Shown in pieces: positions 12,001-21,658 of a stretch of 64,000 bases of DNA. The stretch is from Blastomyces gilchristii SLH14081 (taxonomy: Eukaryota > Ascomycota > Eurotiomycetes > Onygenales > Ajellomycetaceae), in NCBI RefSeq assembly GCF_000003855.2, contig NW_003101673.1, positions 382,734-446,733 on the forward strand. The letters run 5' to 3'. The position numbers were made by a program, and so were the translations under genes. The notes below the pieces were generated by a model that searched no databases, was not told the DNA's origin, and saw only the letters and a list, made by a program, of their open reading frames with translations. Position 1 is the stretch's first letter. The number at the start of each line of letters is the position of its first letter.

Positions 12001-13553
12001 GACTTCGCAGACTCCATTTGACAAGTCTAAAAGCAGGGCGCGTGATGTTATTGATGAGGTGGCTGAGGAGTCTGAGGATGAGTATGCGGGGTTGGGAGGG
12101 GCGAGTGATGAGAGTGCTGGCGAAGAGGATGAGATTGATCTTAGTATGATTAATGACGACGGTGGGGAAGTGGTTGATGAGAAGGAGTTGGCTGCACTTA
12201 ATGCGTAGGTTTTTGCACCTGGTGTTCCTTTTTATATTGGATAATACATGGGAAATGAAACTAACAAGACCAAATTTCACAGAAATCACTCAAGACAACA
12301 GGACGAGCAGCAAGTCAATAAGCTGATGAGGGACATCGCTACTGGTGCTCTTCGCCGCAGGCGCGGAGCCGGCGGTGATGATCTGGACCTTTCCGATTCA
12401 GATGATGAACGCCTCGCCGCGCGCCGTCGTGCGAAGAGAAGAGAATTCGCCAAGATGCGTAAAGCTCTCCTGGCCGATGAGAAGATCGGTCAGATAGCGG
12501 AGGATCCGAAAAAAACTGCTTTCCTGCGCACTATTGAAGATAGGGATGTGGATAATGATGTGCCGATGGTGGATTTTTTGGAAGGTGGAAACACGAGTAG
12601 CTCACAGGATACGTCGCAGGATTTCGTCAGCGTTCATCATCCAACAACAGGAAGGAGGGGCGAACGATCATTTTGCAGAAAGGGAAAATGTTTCTGCTAT
12701 TGGCAATAATAAGCGCAAGCGCCCACTTGACCAGTCAGGTCCCGATGCGCTGAACCGTCCACCGCCGCACATGCGCCGTACGGCGGAGAACCCTAGCAGG
12801 AAGAAGCCCTTGACGCTCGCTGAGATCCGCGAGTCGGTGTCTTTCCTCCTTGATGGGGGCGATTCTAATGCCTCGGAATCGTTCGACGAGGATATACTGC
12901 TCTCTGATGAGGAGACAGAGAGGGAGACCGAAGTCACCAACGAGCAGCAGCGTGAAGATGACATAGAAACCCGCCTCTTCTCCGCTGATGATAATAATGA
13001 CAGCAACAACAACAGCGACAAGCCTATCCAGGCACCTGCCAACGGCCGCGGTGTCACAGGTTCCGATTATAACCACATACACCCCCGTCGCCGACAGCGC
13101 GGGAAAGTCGTCGACCGCCTCTCACTCCGCAGACAGGCATCCTCCAACGCCGCCTCCGGCTCCACAACGTCAACCACCGCTTCAGGGTCCCGCCAAGCCT
13201 TCTTCTCCAATGACAGCACGCCACTCTTCAAGCGCCCACCGCTACTCATTCGGCGCGCAACGGCATCTTCATCCTCATCATCGTCGTCTTCTTCGGCGGC
13301 AGCTACTGCGGCAGTGACATATGGCGCGAAACCCGTGGTGTCGGTGACGGAGTCACGAGCGGGGATGCAGTTGCAGGGTAAGAACGGGAAGAAGGGGTCT
13401 GTGAATTATTATGCAGCGGCCAGGGAGAGGCAGAGGGAGTGGGAGCTTCCGGCGAGGGGGAGAGAGGGGGTGGAGCGGAGGGGGCTGGCGAAGGGGGGAA
13501 AGCCGACAGGAGGCGTTTTGGGAGGGTTGCTTGGGGGTGGGGGGTGGGAGTGA
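9035..13553 (+). CDS. mrc1: Mediator of replication checkpoint Mrc1 (claspin homologue), apparent 1-nt frameshift
   Basis: Mrc1 is the fork-associated adaptor that relays Mec1/ATR signals to Rad53-type kinases and supports fork speed. Exon 1 is 9035-12204 and exon 2 starts at 12283, with a 78-bp intron (GTAGGT...CAG) inside the MRC1 domain. The N-terminus has the family signature SPVILTPGAKIRAIMAAYD. Conserved pieces follow: RPLFPDFGASRTPLMGLTQ at about residue 795 and the MRC1-like domain at about 950-1110 (EDEYAGLGGASDE, then QVNKLMRDIATGALRRRR). The protein is acidic with SQ/TQ sites. The frame breaks near 12620-12630: one extra T in GGATTTCG would account for it. Downstream the frame continues to 13553 through conserved-looking KRKRPLD and KKPLTLAEIRES, giving about 1479 residues if joined. 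A 46-nt intron 12585-12630 with a weak donor is the alternative. I chose M at 9035 over the one at 9002, which is encoded by a hexanucleotide repeat. Confidence 0.9.
12283..12709 (+). other. Upstream frame of MRC1 exon 2, ending at a premature stop
   Basis: Continuing the exon 2 frame without correction ends at TAA 12707-12709. After about 12622 this frame becomes atypical (cysteine- and basic-rich) while the next frame becomes Mrc1-like. This marks where a reader should inspect the assembly. Confidence 0.7.
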
Positions 13554-13828
13554 CCGCTTGTCGGGGATCACTTCTCCCTTCTTGGGAGCCATTTTTGGTT
13601 GATTGCTTTCTTTTCTCCTTTGAGGGTTGTTTTTAATTTGGGCTACTGTTTGTTAGGGATAGTATTTTGCTTTTGAAATGAATGAATGAACGGAGTGTAA
13701 GGAGTTTTAATATAGCGGGGTCTCATAATATATGCGTTTGGCCGTTTCGTCTGTCTGAATATATTTCTAGGTGGCTTGGGTAAAGGTTCATTTCTCCAAG
13801 CTATATGTACGTAGTAAAACAGCTCGAG

Positions 13829-15565
13829 TCATAATACATCCCACTCAACACCAACAAGCCACTTCTCTACCTTAACATCCCTCCTTCGGGTTCCGGGTGC
13901 GCTTGCACTTCCAGCGACATCCTCTGCATCAACTGCACCTTCCCTATCCTGTCTCATTTGCCCATTACCTACCCTCCCTGGAAATTCCTCAATTTCCATC
14001 TCCCACACAAGGCCGCGACGGAGCCCTATTTTGTCTCCTTTTGCTACGATAGGAGATGCGGCAAAGAACGATGCACTAAGGCGTGGATGGCGGCCGGGAT
14101 GTTGGCCCGGTGTATCAAAAGAGCCGCGACTGTGGCTGCGCGGTGGGTTGGAGATGGGTGCCCCGAATAGTAGGATTTTGCGGGACGGGGGATGTATGAA
14201 AGGGGGCCGTATAGATGTTTGCTGTTGTACTGTAGATGGGGTTGTGCTATTGGTGTCCGTGTTGATGATACTACTGGCAATAGCGGTAGAAGAATTATTT
14301 ATGGGGGTCGTTGTGATCAATGTCACCGGAGTAGGATGGCCAGGTGTATACGTATTATGGTCGCTTTTGCTGGTAGATGCCTGATGTTGGACATCAACGA
14401 CTTCGGCTACGAGGTAATAGTTAGCTACTCGCGGCGGGGGTGGCATTTCTTGCGTCACCCTGGGCGCTTGGAAAGCGCTGGCCTGTGTGTTCTGGAATTG
14501 GGAGGCGTGTTTTGCTGCTTCTGCTTCTAGTAGCCAACCACGGACGGAGGCGGTCATGCCACCCGGTACACAGATTGGCGTGGTAGAGTTGGACCGTCTG
14601 GAGCGTCCGGGGATAAGGGATCTTTCATCTGTGGTTAGAGCAAGATGGAGGTGCTCCGGTGGTCTGGAAGAGGTAGGTGGGAGGATGAAGTGCGGTGGTC
14701 GCCGTTGAGATGAGATCGGTGCAGTAGTTGGCTTCAATTGGGAAGGAGCGAAATGTGTAGACATGGAAGGTGAACTTTGCTGGTGGCGAAAAAGAAAACG
14801 GGGGTGCTTAGTGGATGATGAAGGCGGGCGGTTGAAGGTTGTGATTGATGGGAGCAGCGGGGTAAATGGTTCCGGGGCCAAGGCTCGGGATGGAGTAGTG
14901 AGAGATGCCAAAGAGGAGACGGGTGATGGCGGATGTAGTGATGATGGGGATGAAGATGGATGGGATGGACACGACGAGATTGGATCTGCATTGGGATTAT
15001 TAAGAGCAGGAGATGACACTCTTCTGCGTTTTGCGTTGCGTCTTTCAGGGGTTGGAGGAAAAATGGAATCGATTTCAGCATCACTATCAAATCCCCCCGC
15101 GTCATCCCGAGCTCCTGAATGCCCTTCTAAAGGGGAAGAAGTAGGGTCATCATGGAATAAGATCTCCTCTTCATCGCTATTGGAATCTTGGATCTCATCC
15201 TCCCTTGAATATAGAAGGGGCAAGCTTCCAATTCGCCCATCAGAGTCCGTAAGGGCTGAAGATGAAGGGGCAATATCACTCAGATCAGCTTCGATATCAG
15301 AAACAGATACCTGCCCGAACTTTTCAGCAAAGCGAAAGCGAGGAATTGCTGCAAATTGAGACGCAGAGCTTGAGGGAGCAGTTGATCCAAAGATAAAGCG
15401 TGGAGTTCGCGAAACGGATCTAATTCCGGCAGATTGAGGAGCTCGACCCAAGGCATTACTTTGCCTTGTTGGAGTCTATATCATGTCAACCACGATGGTA
15501 CAACTCTTCAGGGTTTCTAGCATAAAGTTACACCGCAGAGCACGTACATTAGTTGGAGCCATCAT
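13829..15565 (-). CDS. Unrecognised, mostly disordered protein with N-terminal TPTRQ-type motif
   Basis: I do not recognise this family. Two exons fit: 15565-15548 (encoding MMAPTN) and 15475-13829, joined across a 72-bp intron with donor GTACGT, a TTGAC branch-like site and acceptor TAG; the product is 554 residues. Without the small first exon the frame has no ATG start. The N-terminal 60 residues (NALGRAPQSAG, SRTPRFIFGSTAPSS, PRFRFAEKFG) look like a conserved segment. Residues about 60-300 are acidic, serine/proline-rich and contain a possible nuclear signal (RRNAKRRRVSS). The C-terminal part has alternating hydrophobic strands (SVRGWLLEAEA, NYYLVAEVVDVQ, KIGLRRGLVWEMEIEEF, EKWLVGVEWDVL) that could form a small beta-barrel, but that is speculation. 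It is convergent with MRC1 and divergent from the HAD gene. Confidence 0.75.
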
Positions 15566-16082
15566 ATAAGAGCTTCTATCAGAATGCGAAACGGCCCTCG
15601 TGAATCGCCCAAGTTTTTAGCTTGTAATTATCAAGTTCCCGCGCATGGCCCATTTCTCAGGGGTGTGGTTTGTCATCCGACATCCACGTATCTTATCTGA
15701 CATTTGAACCGGGTCGAAATATTCAAGACCGTGTTTGCATTTGCTCTAAGCTGCTATGCACTTCGTTTCCTTTGCTTGTTCAGGCGCCAGCATCTCCTCA
15801 GGATAATCGGAGTAATTGTAAATGCGGTTTATAGGAGTTTATAGCAGCTAGTTTTGTATTATTTGCTATAAACTGCTCTGGAGCCTCCTGCATTGATTTC
15901 CGTCTTCTGGACAAGCTAGCCCTGCAGTTGCCACCGCTGCTAATAAGATATAGGAAGATATATAGATATAGGAAGGTCTAGGGGAATTTCTGTGCGGCTG
16001 GAGATGGTGGTCGAAACAAGGTTGTGCACTAAGTTGAAAGGGGGATAGCCAAAATATCGTCCCAAGGATCAACACCAAATAC
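15566..16082. promoter_or_regulatory. Divergent intergenic region between the unknown gene and the HAD hydrolase gene
   Basis: About 517 bp separate the two start codons and presumably contain both promoters. A short repeated phrase (TATAGATATAGGAAG-like) occurs around 15945-15975. No protein similarity or RNA gene was seen. Confidence 0.45.
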
Positions 16083-17207
16083 ATGATCTCAACAACAACC
16101 TTGGAACAACAACTCTTCAAGAGGACAGCTCAATCGCTACCTAGACACCCCTTCAATTTACCCTTCATTCGCTTCCATTCCTTCCCCTTCCCCATTTCTA
16201 TATGCAAGCAAATGCCCCCGCGCACCCTCCTCCTCACCCTTGACGCGTTCCACACCCTCTTCCACCCCCGCCTCCCCGTCCCCATTCAGTACGCCCAAGT
16301 CGCCCAGTCCCTCCACTTCCCCCCGCATTTTAGTAGAAATAACCTCCCCATAGCAGACCTCGCAGCAAAAATCTCAACCGCCTTCCGCGCCGTCTATAAG
16401 CACGAGAGCGCCTCGAGACCAAACTTTGGGCGCAATGTTGCCGGCTTTAGCGGGCCCACGGAGTGGTGGGGTAATGTGATTCGGGAGTGTTTTAGGAGGG
16501 TTGCGAGGGAGGATTGTGCGGTAGCTGGCCAGGATGCGGCTGAGTCTGAAGTTGAAGTTGAGGTTCCGGAGGAGTTGGTTCAGAAGTTGCTGAAACGGTT
16601 TGAGAGCCGAGAAGGATACCTGTTGTACCCGGATGTGGAGGAGTTTGTGGCTAGGATGAGGCGGTGGAGGGCGCAAAGGCGGTTGCATAGGTCCAGTTAC
16701 GGCGCTCCTCAGGACTTTGAGAGGATTGTTGTAGGCGTAATTTCGAACTCTGATGATCGGAGTGCAAATATCTTGACCAGTTTGGGAGTACGCGTTGGGT
16801 CGCTGGGGTGGACTACTCATGCTGCCAGGACTGTTACTACCACCGAAGAAACTAACTTGGATGGAGGAGATACACCGGCTGATATCGATTTTATCGTTAC
16901 TAGCTATGAGGCTGGAGAGGAGAAGCCTCATCGAAAGATTTTTGATTTTGCTAAAGAGAGGGCAAAGAAGTGCATTGAGAGTGATGGATCTTTATTGCCC
17001 AAAGATACAGATTGGACCTGTATACATATTGGAGATCATTATGAAAACGATTACGAAGGGGCTATCAATGCTGGTTGGGATAGCTTTCTCCTTCCTAGAG
17101 ATGGGGATGGGCCCGGCCTATCGGAATATCGGCATGGGTCTTCACCATCAGTAAAGCATCTACAAGCCTTAACTGACATATTTCCAAAGCTGGGCATTGA
17201 TACATAA
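16083..17207 (+). CDS. HAD-superfamily hydrolase, HDHD3 / yeast YMR130W (Dpi35)-like
   Basis: The single-exon product belongs to the haloacid dehalogenase phosphohydrolases, most like the HDHD3/YMR130W group, whose substrate is not known. Motif I is LLLTLDAFHTLF with the usual second aspartate replaced, a feature of this branch; without that acid/base residue classical phosphatase activity is uncertain. The cap region has GPTEWWGNVIRECF. Motif II is VGVISNSDDRS, motif III is the lysine in EEKPHRKIFDFA, and motif IV is HIGDHYENDYEGA. Starting at 16083 gives 374 residues with a 43-residue basic N-terminal extension that might be a mitochondrial presequence. Starting at ATG 16212 (MPPRTLLLTLDAF) would put motif I at the family's usual distance from the start, and I think that start equally likely. 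The stop codon is only 128 bp from the SGD1 stop on the other strand. Confidence 0.88.
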   Translation: MISTTTLEQQLFKRTAQSLPRHPFNLPFIRFHSFPFPISICKQMPPRTLLLTLDAFHTLFHPRLPVPIQYAQVAQSLHFPPHFSRNNLPIADLAAKISTAFRAVYKHESASRPNFGRNVAGFSGPTEWWGNVIRECFRRVAREDCAVAGQDAAESEVEVEVPEELVQKLLKRFESREGYLLYPDVEEFVARMRRWRAQRRLHRSSYGAPQDFERIVVGVISNSDDRSANILTSLGVRVGSLGWTTHAARTVTTTEETNLDGGDTPADIDFIVTSYEAGEEKPHRKIFDFAKERAKKCIESDGSLLPKDTDWTCIHIGDHYENDYEGAINAGWDSFLLPRDGDGPGLSEYRHGSSPSVKHLQALTDIFPKLGIDT

Positions 17208-17335
17208 GATACTAGAGGTGGGAAAAGATGATGCAATCTTCATATTATGGTCCTGTTGTAATACATGGGTGGAAAGCATTCACTCTACTCGCTTACACGC
17301 TATGCATACGAATCGAGGGACAACTGAGAAGGATA

Positions 17336-20024
17336 TCAAGAATCATCAACAGCCCGAGATACGACCTTCAGCGTATCCAAAGCAATATTGCTTGCCCATT
17401 TAACGATCCTCTTTTCCTTCTTTGACGCCACAATATCCGTCTTCGCAACAACCTTGCGAATAAAGTAAATTAGGCGCGGGACAATCTGCGGCGTCTCCCG
17501 GGTTCTCATGAACACATCCGCCAGTGCCTTTTCGTCAAATTCTTCTCCATCCGCTTCCTTAGAACCTGACGGCGCTTGTTCATTCCTCCGCAGTTTCCTT
17601 AACCTCTTCTGCTGCGTCTGTACCATGACAGTCACAAGCAGCAACTCAACGAACGTCTTCGTCTTCGGCTGCAGGTACGCAAAGTCCAAGACCTTGAGGA
17701 TGCCCAAGGTAAGCGCACCATCCGCAACCATGCTACCGAACATTTTCGCCAGATTCACAATAGCTTTGCTGGTCACAGCATTATCGCTGTTTTCATCGAT
17801 ATCGGCATCGAAATCCTCCTCGTCCATATCACCCTTCTCACCCATACGCTTAAACACATCCCATAACGAGAACATGAACGCCATCTTCATTCTCCGCTCC
17901 CCGCAGAGCTTCCGCGCTATAAGCGTGTAATACGGATTATGTGCTTCTTCCTCCATCGCGCAATGCAGGACAACGCGGGGGATCTCTCCCTCCTGGTTGC
18001 GTTTTAATCGTAGCTTCGCAAGCCGGACATGGGCATCACGACAATCGGCCGCGGACATGATTGCCACAAATATGGATCGCCGAACGTCAGTATTCATGCG
18101 ATGGGCTCTGGCTAGCTGTGCGAGATCGACTTCATTACCACCGATGTCATCGGCCAGCGTGTCAGGCAGAGCTGCCGCAGCATCGATAACAACCGGCGCA
18201 GATTGGTTGGTTGGATCGTCGTCGTTTTTCCAACTTGCACCCACTAGCCACCATTTCCCCTTCTTGGTGGAGTTGTGGATATCTGTGCGGCCGATGCGGA
18301 TGGGCTCGCTGGCACGGATGGTGCGCGAGTTGTTGAGCGATCCGAGGATTTTTCTCATGCGTGTGATGTGCTCGGATGAGATGGCGGATGCTGTGGCTCC
18401 AGTTTTCATTCTGTTGTTTTTCAGGTCTGTCATTGTTTCGATCATGAATTTCGTGCGGACGGATAAGGCGGCCTCGCCGATTTGGGAGACTGCGGGTTGG
18501 ATCAGGAGGATTATGTCTTTGAGAGAGGACGGGTCGTCTTGTCGGAGTTGGGGCCCGGAATCTAAAAATGATTAAATTAGTAAATGCAACTTGAATGTTT
18601 AAACCAGCGCGTTGTAAATAGTACTTACTTCTAATCATTTTCAGAAGTAGCTCCGTATTCACTTCATTTATTTCCTTCAGGAAGAGGCGGATATAGTCGA
18701 AAATCAAGCTACATCCGATAACATGGAAGTTATAAAGATGCGACAATAAGGAAATCGCATTAACCATCTGTTTACTGAGCCCGCCATCCTTCCCTTCATA
18801 ATCCTCATCAAACTTTTTAACGATCCGTTCTATAAACTCCGCCCCAAAGTCCATGCCCAATACCTTATACAGAGCCGCTATGAAGCCTGCGTGCAGAATG
18901 ATAAATGTGTCCTGGAGAGTACTTGGATCGTACACCATACCCATCAGCAGGTCGATTAGTGTAGTAGTGACGCTGTGCCGTGGATAATCCTGATAGAGCT
19001 TCTCGACATCTCGAAGGATCGAAACGAGATTTGCTTCAGAGAGTTTGTTAAGGTGGCCCTGGGCCTGCCGTCGTAGACGGGTTAGGGACTCGGCTTCGCT
19101 GGACGATGGAGCTCGGAGGGATGGGGGTATGTATTTGCGTGTAGCTGGTTCCGAGGCCACAACTGGGGCGACGTAAGGGTTTTCTCGCGTTTTTGGTTTG
19201 GGAGGTGAGCCCTCTTGTTCTTCGTCATCAAATCCTTCAAATTTATTCTCGTCATCACTCTCGCTATTCTCGTCACTCGCATAACTGCCCTCATCTTCAG
19301 AATCCTCATCTTCACTCTCTTCGTCACTAGCCGCCTCCATCGTCTTCTGGGTCTTTCTAGCTACTGCCTGCGCCTTCAGTCTCTTCCGTTGCAACCACTC
19401 ATCCCCTTCCCTCTTCCTCTTCCGCGACTCATCGTCCGAATCACCCCCATCCAAATCACCAAGCAAATCTGCTAATCCCTCATCATAAAACGATTGTGGC
19501 AGCTTCCCTTTCTTCCCCTTAATACCCAACTTTTTCTCTAGCGCAGATATCTCCATATCGTCCGCCGCCAGTTTCTCCTCCACAGCTCTCGATATTCTAG
19601 GTCGCACTGTAGAACTCTCGTTTCCGCTCTTAGAACCTTCTTCCAGGTCCTCCTCCTCCTCCTCCTCTGATTCAACCTCAAACTCATCATCGGCTTCTCT
19701 CCGCGTCTTCAAAATCGACTTTGGCGCCGTTCCCGCATTCAGCTTCGCATTCAGTTTCGTTTTCCCGCTCGCCTGTCTACCAATAGACGGAGCACTTCTT
19801 CGCATATTTCCATCGCCATCCCGCGCGCCTCCTTGAGACAATTTCCCTCGCTGCCCATGCTGCGCCCTTTTGTTGTTCGCCCGCTCCACTTTCCGCTGCT
19901 CTTTGCGGGAGAGGCGCGCATTGTGTCGGCGATCCCCTCTACGCGCATTCGTGGGGTCTGGAAGGCCTAGCTCCTCTCGGAGCTGTTTTGGGAGCTGCGT
20001 CGTGTTATATAGAGGGCGTGACAT
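17336..20024 (-). CDS. sgd1: Nucleolar protein Sgd1 / NOM1 (MIF4G and MA3 domains)
   Basis: Sgd1 (human NOM1) is a nucleolar protein needed for 18S rRNA processing and small-subunit assembly. Two exons, 20024-18629 and 18561-17336, encode 873 residues; the 67-bp intron has donor GTAAGT and acceptor TAG and restores KMIRNSGPQLRQDDPSSLKD across the joint. The start is MSRPLYNTTQLPKQLREELG. Residues about 20-300 are charged and disordered with acidic blocks, ending in YIPPSLRAP. The MIF4G helical domain spans about 314-530 (LTRLRRQAQGHLNKLSE onward). The MA3 domain spans about 625-745 (RRSIFVAIMSAADCRDAHVR, PYYTLIARKLCGERRMKMAF). Length and order match the fungal family. It is divergent from SRP14, 375 bp away. 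Confidence 0.93.
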
Positions 20025-20399
20025 AGTCGTGGAGCGATAAGACTGACTGGCTAAACAGCTCCTACGCTTGGGCTAAAGCTAATAAATTTTCTAGTTCTGG
20101 ATGGGGAATTTTTTTTTCTGCCCCTCGAGATGGAAGGCGGTGTGCGGAGGTTCTGCTACAACCCCACGAAAGTCCGATTTGGGGAATACATCAGCACCTC
20201 ATGGTGGTTTTGTACAGACGGCGGAACTCACGACCCCCGATGTGGACATTACTTGCGTATCTGATATTATAAACTATACATATATCCCTCAAGTAGAAGA
20301 ACATATAATCTCGCAAGAAATCCGATAAAATCTCACAAGATTAGCTCTCACAAGATCAGCTCCCCTCACACTCCGCCCACATATATATTGCAGCCCAAG
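20025..20399. promoter_or_regulatory. Divergent promoter region between SGD1 and SRP14
   Basis: This 375-bp gap lies between two start codons on opposite strands, both for genes of the translation and targeting machinery. It contains a run of T at about 20108-20116 and an AT-rich ATATATATTG stretch near 20381. No other feature was recognised. Confidence 0.5.
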
Positions 20400-20905
20400 A
20401 TGTCCAGCCCGCACGTCTCTAATGATGAGGTCCGTATATTCACCATACGAACTCCCTCTCTCACATAAATACATGAAAGGAAGAGCTAAAGACCTAACCA
20501 ATGCAAAACTAACCACAGTTCTTCACGGCCCTAAAAGCCCTCCTCACAACACAGTCCACAAAAGCGCGCGGCTCCATATTCCTCACGCAAAAGCGGTTAC
20601 CTCCCTTCGGCACAACTCCAATCACCACCACCACCACCACCTCCTCCTCCTCCTCACAGTCAGAAGCGACCCCATCAATATCAGCGTCGCCCGCACTAGC
20701 ACCCGTGCCTGTCCTTGTCCGCGCCACAAACGGCCGGCACAAAGAGGCCAAGTCAAAGGTGTCAACCGTCGTACAACCGGATGACATTGAAGGGTTTTTT
20801 GTGCGATATGCGGAGGTCTGTAAGATGGGGATGGTGGGGATGAAGAGGAGGGATCGAAGTGGGAGAAAGAAGGGGAAGGGGAAGGGGGGAAAGGGGAAGG
20901 CGTAG
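20400..20905 (+). CDS. srp14: Signal recognition particle subunit SRP14
   Basis: SRP14 with SRP9 forms the Alu domain that slows translation while SRP delivers ribosomes to the ER. Exon 1 is only 30 nt (20400-20429, MSSPHVSNDE) and exon 2 is 20519-20905; the 89-bp intron has donor GTCCGT and acceptor CAG, and the product is 138 residues. The joint gives SNDEFFTALKALL, the expected N-terminus. Further family matches are KARGSIFLTQKRL, VPVLVRATNGRHKEAK, STVVQPDDIEGFFVRYAEVC and a basic tail (RSGRKKGKGKGGKGK). Between residues about 45 and 70 a Thr/Ser/Ala-rich low-complexity loop separates the two conserved halves, as in other fungal SRP14 proteins. Larger reading frames in other frames and on the opposite strand here are shadows. 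Confidence 0.92.
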
Positions 20906-21658
20906 AACCGGGATTGCGCCTTACGGTATGGGAGGGGGTTAGTCACATGTGGCAGAGGGTTCTTGAGATTATGCCAGCTTACATTTGGTTGTCTGGCGTT
21001 ATGGGGGTTTATTTTCTTGAGGGGTTATGATTTGCTTAGTTTGTATTGGAATTGTGATGTTTCATTTTATTGAGATAAACGGGGATCCAAGGGCGGGAGC
21101 TCTGAATATAGAACTTTTAGTGTGGAGTTGAGATTCTGACGTAGACTGAAAATGTATTCGACCCATTTTCAGCAATATGAAATATACCCACATAGCATGA
21201 GATAGTGGAATCTTACAGACAAATAAATCTTAACTCTTAAGAAACGCCGCATCCTAATACAAACATAGAAAAGTACATAGAGGCAGATCATGATAATAAT
21301 CCAGTAATATCAAAGAAATTAAAGAAGGACAAAGGAAATGAACGCTTATGCATATACAGAATGCATGTCATGAGAAAAAGGCCGTAAATCAATTCAGCTG
21401 GCAGAAAATCACAAGAGCTCCCGTTAAAATACTCGCCTATAAGCCAGACCGTACTTACTTATCCGCCAAAGAGTAACCCTCCATCCATATTCCCATTCGC
21501 CAGTTAAAACAAAAGACTAACATGTCAAGCGACGACAGCTCTAGCAATATCCATTCGCACATTAAAATGCATTATGTAGTTTCAATAAAGGGTATAAATC
21601 GAGAAGAGAAGCGCTTTAGACCAACCTAGGAGGTGGTGTACATGGTCGATTGATATTA
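20906..21658. other. Convergent 3' region between SRP14 and INP1
   Basis: About 750 bp hold the two 3' UTRs. The stretch 21100-21560 is AT-richer than the genes but is not hypermutated in the way of the outer blocks. I see no gene, RNA or repeat. Confidence 0.5.

Noticed and set aside
12597..12630. 34-nt intron to repair the MRC1 frame
   Set aside because: It restores frame but is shorter than usual for fungal introns; a single extra base is simpler.
13829..15451. Start of the unknown gene at 15451
   Set aside because: That codon is TTG; an upstream ATG exon with proper splice sites gives a better start.
20509..20946. 145-codon minus-strand frame opposite SRP14
   Set aside because: It is the complement of the well-supported SRP14 exon 2; its valine, glutamate and proline runs come from the low-complexity loop of SRP14.
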